Below, piece by piece: positions 56,340-64,000 of a stretch of 64,000 bases of DNA. Position 1 is the first letter of the stretch. The number at the start of each line of letters is the position of its first letter. The notes beneath the pieces were generated by a model, which saw only the letters and a list, made by a program, of their open reading frames with translations, searched no databases and was not told the origin of the DNA. A program made the translations under genes and the position numbers. The stretch is from contig JAFEMH010000527.1 of NCBI GenBank assembly GCA_022495995.1, positions 1 to 64,000 of the forward strand. Direction: 5' to 3'. Origin of the DNA: Adenophora triphylla var. japonica (Eukaryota > Streptophyta > Magnoliopsida > Asterales > Campanulaceae).

Positions 56340-57569
56340 TGTTGGGTATGCATGTTTTTAACCCTCCTATTTTGTATTAGATTTGATTGATACCATAACC
56401 TCCTATTTATTTTAAGGACTTTAGGACCCTATGTAATGAAGCTTAGACTTCAATTTTTTAGCTAAGTCCATTTTATAGAATAGGTTAAATTTAGGCTTGA
56501 AGACTGGCACAAGAATCATTGGATCTAAGGATTACAGTTCTGAGGTTTCAAAACCGCCTATCAAGGAACCGCTTGGCAGAACCGCTTGTAGCCTAACTGC
56601 CTTGTGATCCCCTCTTTTGAAACCGCTTGTATCCCAATGTGCAAACCGCACACTTGGAAATCCTATTCTGGTAGAACCGCTTTCATGTCAAACCGCCTTT
56701 CTCCAGAACCGCTCCAATGATTGGTTTCTTGAAGTGAACTCTTTTGACCGTTGGAATCCACGTCAGCAATATCAAAAGTCAACTACCATATCTTGTCACG
56801 TGACTACTTTTCAGACAAGATCTGCAAGGATCTCATAAAGGTGACAGATGTCCTAACCACCTTGATTGCATCTGAGGTCTGATCAGCTTTACCTGCATCA
56901 ACAATTCCAAAGGACAAAAGTAGTTGCTGTGGACCAAGAATCATTGAGCTCTACATCTCTCAGATTTAAAGAGCCTTGATCTTGAACACACACACACCTC
57001 ACTTGTTTAAACACATAGTTTATTCATTTGAGATACACTGGTTATAGTCTAGGATTTGTTCTTCATAGAAAAGATTTTATTGTACTTTGTAATCTCTCAA
57101 ATACTCAATATAAAATCTCTCTTAGAAATCCAAGACTAACCATCTTGGTAGTGGACGTAGATCGTTTATCGATTGAACCACTCCAAATAGCTTGTTCATA
57201 TACTTTACTGCATTTATATTTTCTGTGCTTGCTAATTATTTATCTCTGTCTCTGTTTGATCTTTATATAGTTATCCTTATTGTGAAATTGTGTTTGGAGT
57301 TAACATTGTCAAAACCTCACTTTTTGCAAACTGCACCTTCTGACAACCGCACTATCAAACCGCTTTGCAAAACCGCCTCTCCCAAAACCGCTTTATAACT
57401 TATATATTCCGCTGTGCATTTTACAACTCTACTTGCAGTTTCTTACACACTGCAAGAGGTTTTGTAAGCTTAGAGGTTTAGTTTTTAAAGAGAGCGAAAA
57501 ATTTAAAACAGCTATTCACCCCCCCCTCTAGCTGTATTTTCACCCTTGTTGCCACCTTTGGGACCAACA
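56340..57569 (+). repeat. Sire-1 5' LTR
   Basis: 1230 bp bounded by TGTTGG and CCAACA, a perfect 6-bp terminal inverted repeat. A cluster of eight AACCGC motifs lies at 56548-56712 and four more at 57344-57392. The 5 bp before it (CAAGG, 56335-56339) should recur after the 3' LTR outside the window. Confidence 0.85.
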
Positions 57570-57571
57570 AG

Positions 57572-57584
57572 TGGTATCAGAGCA
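57572..57584 (+). other. Sire-1 primer-binding site for initiator tRNA-Met
   Basis: TGGTATCAGAGC, the standard copia primer site, starts two bases after the LTR. Confidence 0.95.
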
Positions 57585-57639
57585 AACACATTTTAAAACC
57601 ACTGTTTTTCAAGCTTAACAGCTTGTGTGCCGATTCGAT

Positions 57640-59847
57640 ATGGCAAATACAAAGACAATGACTACTGTTAACTATTCACACATTCCAATCTTGGACGAAG
57701 ACCACTTCGACATCTGGAAGTGCCGAATGCTTATTCATTTGGAAACCATCGATGAAATGCTAGTGGAATGCGTGATCAATGGCCCGTTAGTTCCAATGAA
57801 GGCCAACACAGATGCAACCACTAGTGCAACAATTCCAGAGGTCAAAAAGCCAAAAGAAGAGTGGTCGGATGAAGAGAAGAGATTAGTTGCCTTGGACAGC
57901 AAGGCTAGGCACATCATTTCTGGAACCCTCCTCGTATCAACTCTACAGAAAGTGATGTACCTCAAAATCGCAAAGCAGATGTGGGATGCCATTGAGAGCT
58001 ACCTCGAAGGTGATGACGAATGCAAGGAAAGCAAATTATATGCTGTTGAAAGATCATACAACAACTTCAACAGAAAATCCAACGAAACCTTGTGTCAAAC
58101 CTACGACCGATATGTTGAGGTAGTTAATGCTTGTAGATCTCTTGGCAAAACTTTAACGGATAAGGAAATCAATATGACTTTCCTATCTGCTTTAGGTTCT
58201 AAATGGGTAAATAAGGCTACCTCTTTAGAAGACTCCAAAGTTTTGGGTACTTGGTCGTTAAGTAACTTGTACGCCAATCTTAGAGTCTATGAATTAAAAT
58301 TAAATCATATTGAAGAGATTGAAGGGAAAACCAAATCGCTATCCATGTCCGTCGTGGAACATGAGGAGAAACCATCTACATCCAATCAAACTGCAGATCC
58401 TTCCATATCAACCTCATCACTCATAGAGATGGATGATGATGATTTTGCCATGTTTGTGAAAAGATTCCAAAAATTTAGAAAATCCTCAAAACCTTTCACA
58501 AAATCATTTTCAAAAGGCAAACCTCCTGCAACATTTTCTAAGGCTGGAGATACAAAGAAAAAGAGTGATCTAGTTTGCTACAATTGTAGAAAACCTGGTC
58601 ACTTCGCATCTGAGTGTCCACAGCCTAAATATGAATACATGAAAAAGAAAACCTCTCCTGCGAAATTTTCTCGTCGCAAGGGAATGGTTGCTGAGGAGGA
58701 AGAGAATTCCAAGGAATTGACTACTTGGATTGAAATAGATTCTGATGATGGAAGTGATGATGAAACCGAAGAGGTTAATCTCTGCTTAATTGCGTACGCT
58801 TCCGATGAGTCGATTCTCGAGTCAATCGAGTCGCAAGATATGGAAGAAAAAGAGGTTTCTACAAAACTTCCAAATTTTAAATTGGATGATGATATCAAAC
58901 TTACTCCTAGCATTAAGATAGGAAATTGCTCGTATTCACGTCCCATTTTTCCTCCTACAAATGCTCCACCTTCAAAAACAATTCCAAAGAAGAAAATTTT
59001 AAAAAAGGTGGTGGAAGAGGTTTCTCCCATGGAACATGAAAGGATGTTCAAGGAAGCTGAAATGGTGATCCATCAATTCTCTAATCTTAAGAAAGCCTTA
59101 AGCTTAGCTCATGATGAACTTAATCTGTACAAGACGGAGAAAACTGTGATGAAGTCCGAAATTTCAAATCTTAAGGACCAAATCAGAAGTATGACTCCTC
59201 TTGCTGATCAGAACCGCATCCTTGAAACTAAGGTTGCTGCACTTCAACTCCGGAATGATGACTTGGTTACCCAAATCAACGATCTCCAAAAGATTATTGA
59301 TTCGTGGCTCAAGTCTCAATCCACCAAGGATAAAATCATGGACTCCCAAGTTCCTCCTGGAATTAAGGAAGGCCTAGGTTTTGGATCTGAGAAAGAGGAG
59401 AAGTGTGCATCCTTGAGTGAAAAGGATGAGGAAATTTTGGAACTAACTAAAGAAATTCCCAAGGGGAAGCATGCTAAAGGAAAGGGTAAAGGACGACAAA
59501 TTAATTATGTCTACCCAAAAGGAAAGCAATATGGAAAGAATTCTGTGTTGAAACCTAAGGATTCTATGGAAGCAGCTGAAGAGGAAATGGCTTATGGAAT
59601 TGGTCGCATACCTGCTCCAACCGCTCCTGGTAGAAAAGGTGGTGCCGCTAACTCTGTGTCCGACCGCGCATCTTCTTCGACCGCTCCTCCCGCCTTCAAA
59701 AGCAGGAATAGCGTTCCCGTAAAATACATATTCAAACCAAAGCCTCGTTCCCTTTATCTCACTAGGACTCTTAGCCGGAACCGCTTCCTCCCAAACCGCT
59801 TCCTTGTCCCAAACCGCATGCAACTCCTAAGAAGAGTAAGGAGTTAG
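57640..59847 (+). CDS. Sire-1 gag
   Basis: The chosen start is ATG 57640 (MANTKTMTTVNYSHIPIL); the frame is open to TAG 59845-59847, about 735 codons. The N-terminal 200 residues match the copia gag fold (WDAIESYLEG, SNETLCQTYDRY). A CCHC knuckle CYNCRKPGHFASEC lies at 58576-58617, after a Lys/Ser-rich linker. An acidic stretch (DSDDGSDDETEE) follows, then about 110 residues of heptad-like sequence (ERMFKEAEMVIHQFSNLKKA to DLQKIIDSW), a coiled coil characteristic of Sirevirus gag. The last 80 residues are basic and Pro-rich and may be out of frame. This is the longest intact frame of the element. Confidence 0.85.
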   Translation: MANTKTMTTVNYSHIPILDEDHFDIWKCRMLIHLETIDEMLVECVINGPLVPMKANTDATTSATIPEVKKPKEEWSDEEKRLVALDSKARHIISGTLLVSTLQKVMYLKIAKQMWDAIESYLEGDDECKESKLYAVERSYNNFNRKSNETLCQTYDRYVEVVNACRSLGKTLTDKEINMTFLSALGSKWVNKATSLEDSKVLGTWSLSNLYANLRVYELKLNHIEEIEGKTKSLSMSVVEHEEKPSTSNQTADPSISTSSLIEMDDDDFAMFVKRFQKFRKSSKPFTKSFSKGKPPATFSKAGDTKKKSDLVCYNCRKPGHFASECPQPKYEYMKKKTSPAKFSRRKGMVAEEEENSKELTTWIEIDSDDGSDDETEEVNLCLIAYASDESILESIESQDMEEKEVSTKLPNFKLDDDIKLTPSIKIGNCSYSRPIFPPTNAPPSKTIPKKKILKKVVEEVSPMEHERMFKEAEMVIHQFSNLKKALSLAHDELNLYKTEKTVMKSEISNLKDQIRSMTPLADQNRILETKVAALQLRNDDLVTQINDLQKIIDSWLKSQSTKDKIMDSQVPPGIKEGLGFGSEKEEKCASLSEKDEEILELTKEIPKGKHAKGKGKGRQINYVYPKGKQYGKNSVLKPKDSMEAAEEEMAYGIGRIPAPTAPGRKGGAANSVSDRASSSTAPPAFKSRNSVPVKYIFKPKPRSLYLTRTLSRNRFLPNRFLVPNRMQLLRRVRS

Positions 59848-62800
59848 TAAAACCTCATGAATCTTGTAGCTATTATAAATGTTCTCGTGTGTGATGGTTT
59901 AGGTCACAAGGCCGCAGAATGCCTTTTGCGGTTCACATCCAATGCCGTGAAGAGTAAACCTCCTTCGTCAAGCAGTGTGGCTCGTAAAGGGTTGCTAACT
60001 TCAGGACCCAAGGAATAAAGGGGAACCTCATTCTTAATGTTTACATTTCAGGTCCTCTCGCTTCATGGCCGGTCACTCCAAGGATAATGAATGGTATCTT
60101 GACAAAGGGTCGCTCAAGACATATGACCGGAGATAGATCATTACTTGAAGATGTCGTTGAAGCAAGTGGTCCGTCTGTAACCTTTGGTGACAACAACAAA
60201 GGCAAGACCATTGGATATGGCATTATAAGGAGAGGAAACCTAACCATTGAGAAGGTTTCTCTTGTTGAAGGACTCAAGCACAACCTCCTTTCAATTTCTC
60301 AATTTTGCGACAAAGGAATGCTTTGCAACTTCACGTCATCAAATTGCTTTATCAAAGATAGCATTTCCGGCGTCACCCTACTCACAGGGATTCGTAAGAG
60401 TAATATTTACATTATTGATCTAAATTCTACATGTAGTATTACTAATCTCTGTTTTGTAGCTAAGAATGTGAGCGAAAATAGTTGGCTATGGCACAAGAGG
60501 TTGAGCCACTTGAACTTCAAGTATCTTGCAAAGATTGGTAGGGAAAACCTCGTTCGTGGTTTACCCAAAGTGGCTGACCACCATCCAGAAATGCAGTGCA
60601 TGCCGCCTTGTAAGCAAACCGCGTCGTCTTTCACCAGAAGATCGCTCCATCAACTTCAAGATGCTTACAATCGCTTCACATAGATTTGTTTGGATCCGTA
60701 ACCACCGCCAAAGCATTGGAGGAAATAGATATACCTTAGTGGTGGTGGATGATTACTCAAGATATACGTGGGTTGAGATGATGATTTCCAAAGATGATCG
60801 CTATGAGATTCTCACCGCACTTTTAGACGGCTCCAAATTCAAAAAGAAGATGACATCGTTAGTGTTCGATCGTATAATGGAATGTAATTTAAGAACAACG
60901 GTGTTGCTCAAGATTGTGATGACCACGGGATTGATCACAATTTTTCAACCGGGTGTTCCACAACAAAATGGGGTTGTGGAAAGGAAGAATAGGACATTGA
61001 TTGAGGCCGGAAAAACAATGATATCTCGGCGAAGCTACCTCGCATTTTTGGGCCGAAGCAATCAATACCGCATGCTTCACTCGTAACCGCTCCCTCATCA
61101 ATAAAACCTATAATAAGACTCCCTATGAGCTTTGGCGAGGAAGAACCCCCAACATTGCATTCTTCAAGATCTTTGGCCGCAAATGTTTTGTCCTCTACAA
61201 CGGAAGAGAAAATAGAGGTAAATTCGAAGCTAAAGCCGACGAAGGTATTTTTGTTGGGTATGCTAAACATTCAAAAGCTTTTCGTGTTTTCAATAAAACT
61301 AGTTTAAAAATAGTTGAGTCTCGTCCATGTTACTTTTGATGAGCATTCTCTCCTTGAGCCACATTTGGCTCCAAATGTTGCCGATGATTTTGTTGAGCAT
61401 AATGAACCAGGTGAACCATCTCAAACCGCACCCGAACCTCAACCGCAAAATCCAAAGATCCTCAACCGAAATTCCTCAAACCGCACCTTGAAACCGCACC
61501 CGGTTCCTACTCCGTATGCAACTCCAAGGGAAGAAGAAGTTGAGAATTCCCCTATCCAAATTTATAGAACCTCTTCGTCAACTTACCTTCCATGACTTCG
61601 CCGAAGGATCTAACGACGTTCCAATTGAAGATCTTCAAAGAAACCTCACTCCAACCAGACTTACCCCTGAGGTTCGTGAAGTCGCTAGCCACCCTCACAA
61701 ATGTGATTGGTGATCTGCTTTCCTGTTCAAACAAGGAGATCGAATTATGACGAGCATACTTCACTTTTATCTCAAGTTGAACCCAAGAAGATTGATGAAG
61801 CACTCCAAGATTCCAGCTTGGGTCGTTGCTATGCAAGAAGAACTCAACCAATTTGAAAGATGCAAGGTCTGACTTTGGTGCCTAGACCTCAGATCAAGGA
61901 GTGATAGGAACTAAGTGGGTATTTAGGAATAAGATGGACGAGAATGGAAGCATCACTAGGAATAAAGCAAGGTTGGTTGCACAAGGATATAGGCAAGAAG
62001 AAGGAATTGATTATGACGAAACCTTTGCTCCAGCTTGCAAGATTGGAAGCTATCGTAATCTTCTTAGCCTACGCCTCTTTCAAGCATTTCAAGTTATATC
62101 AAATGGACGTAAAGAGTGCATTCCTCAACGGCGAACCGCAAGAGACCGTGTATGTTGCCCAACCGCCCGGATTTGAAGACTCCAAATTTCCCAATCATGT
62201 CTACAAACTCCAAAATCTTTGTATGGACTTAAGCAAGCTCCAAGGGCATGGTATGAGACTCTTTCTAAATTTTTACTAGAAAAAGGATTTAAACGTGGTA
62301 AAATTGATACAACTCTTTTTATTGCCAAATATAATGAGCATACTTTACTTGTTCAAATTTATGTCGATGATATTATTTTTGGTTCTACTAATGAGTTACT
62401 TTGTAAGCGTTTCGAAGAAGCTAATGAAAAGCAAGTTTGAGATGAGCATGATGGGAGAATTAACATTCTTCCTCGGGCTTCAAATCAAGCAATGCGAAGA
62501 AGGTATTTTCCTCAGCCAAGCCAAGTACACCAAGGAGTTGATAAAGAAGTTTGGATTAGAAAATGCTAAAGCATATGATACTCCTATGGCCACCGGAAAT
62601 AAGCTAGATAAAGGATCTCAAAGGTAAGAAAGTTGATCGACTTTATATCGAGGTATGATCGGCTCATTACTTTACTTAACTGCTAGTAGGCCCGATATCA
62701 TGTTTAGTGTCTCGTGTATGTGCTCGTTACCAAGCCGATCCTAGAGAAGCACATCTTATTGCCAAGCGTATAATCCGCTATTTATCCGGAACCACTAACC

Positions 62801-63240
62801 TTGGACTTTGGTATTCCAAAGATTCGAACTTCGATCTTGTAGGTTATTCAGATGCAGATTATGCTTGCACTATTGACAGAAAAGCACTAGTGGTACTTGT
62901 CATTTCCTCGGAATAGACTAGTTGCTTGGGCCGCAAGAAGCAAGCATCGGCCTGTCAACCACGAGGCCGAGTACATTGCTTCTTGGTAGTTGTTCCGTCA
63001 AATCCTTTCGATGAAGCAAATAGCTTGGTAGACTATGGAATCCATGAAGGGAATTGCCCCATCATGTGTGACAACACTTCAACAATTTCAGTCTCCAACA
63101 ACCCTGTCATGCATTCCAAGACCAAGCACATAGATATTAAGTATCATTTCCTCAAAGATCATGTGGAGAAGAGGAATATCCATTTAGAGTACGTGGGGAC
63201 AGACAAACTGCATTGCCGATATCCTTACAAAGGCTCTTGA
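59848..63240 (+). pseudogene. Sire-1 pol: protease, integrase, reverse transcriptase, RNase H
   Basis: Domains are in copia order but in changing frames. The protease entry near 60085-60130 has its active-site motif disrupted (DKGS where DSG is expected). The integrase zinc region (LWHKRLSHLNF) is near 60486. Integrase core pieces are VVVDDYSRYTWVE (about 60735) and VPQQNGVVERKNRT (about 60954), then FGRKCFVLYNGRENRGKF (61172). RT pieces are GTKWVFRNKMDENG (61907), MDVKSAFLNGE (62103) and YVDD (62360-62371). RNase H includes GYSDADYAC (62840) and KTKHIDIKYHFLKDH (63123). About a dozen frame breaks occur. Several fall on CG or CTCG where conserved residues call for CAG or CTG, so part of the damage may be consensus error. 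Confidence 0.85.
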
Positions 63241-63922
63241 CTCCAAGAGATTTTCTTTTCTCGTAGGAGAAATGGGTATGCTTGAACTTAAATAAATTCC
63301 ATACTTTTTATTTGCTAACTTGTTTGTTGGAGTCTAGGTTGAAATTCCTTTTGGAATCAAACCGCTTCGTTGAACCGCCCGTGCCAAAACCGCAAGATTA
63401 TCCAACCGCCCGCATGCAAACCGCAAGTTCCAAACCGCTCATGCAAGCCTCGACCGCTTGGATCAAAACCGCGTTTCAACAAGAAGTAAACTCTGTCTAT
63501 TTTTATTGCTTATCTTTATTTAAAAAAAAAAAAAAAAAAATAAAAAAAAATAAAAAAACTGCTCAAATTCCTTTATTTATTTTTTAGTCCTTATTTTTTT
63601 TACATAAGGGTATTTTTGCAAATGTTTTCCCTCGTTTATTTCAAAATGAAGAGCATTTAATGCTAAGGGGACATGAGCATTAAAAACCCTCATGTCAGCC
63701 GACATTGAGAGAGGTGCAGGAGGTGAAAGGGTGTAACAGCTTGGTTTTAATTCAATCATTCCTTCGACCAACCGCTTCCACCCCTTCACCCTATATATAC
63801 CTTGTTTGGTGAAATCCTTCTTTTCTTCTGCCAACTCTCTGCAACCGTCCTCTCTCTGTCTACCAACTCACTTTCTCTCTCTAAAACCTTCAAAAACCCT
63901 CCATTTTTAAACCTTAACTGAA
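63241..63922 (+). promoter_or_regulatory. Sire-1 post-pol region with candidate internal promoter
   Basis: No gene up to 63922. An AACCGC cluster lies at 63360-63475 and an A-rich tract at 63522-63560. CTATATATAC at 63791-63800 is a strong TATA box, followed by a pyrimidine-rich leader (63835-63885) and an ATG at 63923. This looks like a plant gene promoter serving the next ORF. Confidence 0.55.
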
Positions 63923-64000
63923 ATGGAAACTTCATCAAAACCTACTTCTAAAAGACAAAGAGCCTCTACCACTGCTAGGGCAAAGAAACCAGTTCTGGAA
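63923..64000 (+). CDS. Start of an extra ORF after pol, cut by the window edge
   Basis: The ATG at 63923 opens 26 codons to the window end (METSSKPTSKRQRAS, then TTARAKKP). The start is rich in Ser, Thr, Lys and Arg. Some Sireviruses carry an env-like or other extra ORF here, and PMD-type plant transposon proteins also often begin with such a tail. Too little is visible to choose. A host gene start is less likely because no 3' LTR has been met, but it is not excluded. Confidence 0.45.
   Translation, partial: METSSKPTSKRQRASTTARAKKPVLE

Larger units (their letters stand above)
56340..64000 (+). mobile_element. Sire-1: Sirevirus-like Ty1/copia retrotransposon, incomplete on the right
   Basis: It has a 5' LTR, an initiator-Met primer-binding site, a long gag with a coiled-coil C-terminus, then protease, integrase, RT and RNase H in copia order, followed by an extra 3' region with the start of another ORF. 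A long gag and extra sequence between pol and the 3' LTR are known Sirevirus traits. The 3' LTR is beyond 64000. Frames in pol are broken at many places, often at CAG/CTG. Confidence 0.9.

Overview
This window is nuclear repeat DNA of a flowering plant, probably a eudicot. It consists of LTR retrotransposons inserted into one another. I found no ordinary host gene, rRNA, tRNA gene or CRISPR array. The plant origin rests on Ty3/gypsy Tat- and Athila-type polyproteins, a Ty1/copia Sirevirus-type gag-pol, plant-type primer-binding sites, AT-rich phase-0 introns and plant mobile domain (PMD) proteins. The species cannot be told from the sequence.

Insertion order can be read from 5-bp target-site duplications and interrupted repeats. 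T4 (minus strand, 52464-56339, incomplete at both sides) is the oldest layer. Its gag stays in one frame and carries only stop codons. T1 (plus strand, 1-52463, left end outside the window) sits in T4. T1 was then broken by three insertions: T2, a second copy of the same family on the minus strand (540-20104, duplication GAAGG); Ath-1, an Athila-like element on the minus strand (29415-39133, duplication TTATC); and T3, a non-autonomous element on the plus strand (40954-52301, duplication GGCGT) lying inside the 3' LTR of T1. A Sirevirus-like copia element, Sire-1 (plus strand, 56340 to beyond 64000), sits in the LTR of T4.

The most unusual component is the T1/T2 family. Both copies lack reverse transcriptase, RNase H and the first half of integrase, and the break lies at the same place in each. 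Both keep two long antisense genes between pol and the 3' LTR: a four-exon PMD-like gene (aORF1) and an intronless PMD-like gene (aORF2). The LTR, aORF1 and aORF2 each carry the palindrome TCCGCGCGGA 19-24 bp upstream of a TATA-like box, so the sense and antisense units appear to share one promoter module. T3 has moved recently, judged by its near-identical LTRs, yet has no pol and is built largely of tandem arrays. T1/T2, T3 and T4 share a conserved U5 block, and T1, T2 and T3 share a hairpin motif with covarying stem arms. This suggests all are served in trans by an unseen autonomous Tat element.

A caution on sequence quality: T2 and Sire-1 show frame breaks and LTR-LTR differences clustered at CAG/CTG trinucleotides (seen as CG, CGAG, CTCG or CCG). 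T1, T3, T4 and Ath-1 do not show this clearly. I think consensus error at methylated CHG sites is the likeliest cause, so broken frames in T2 and Sire-1 should not be taken as proof of decay.
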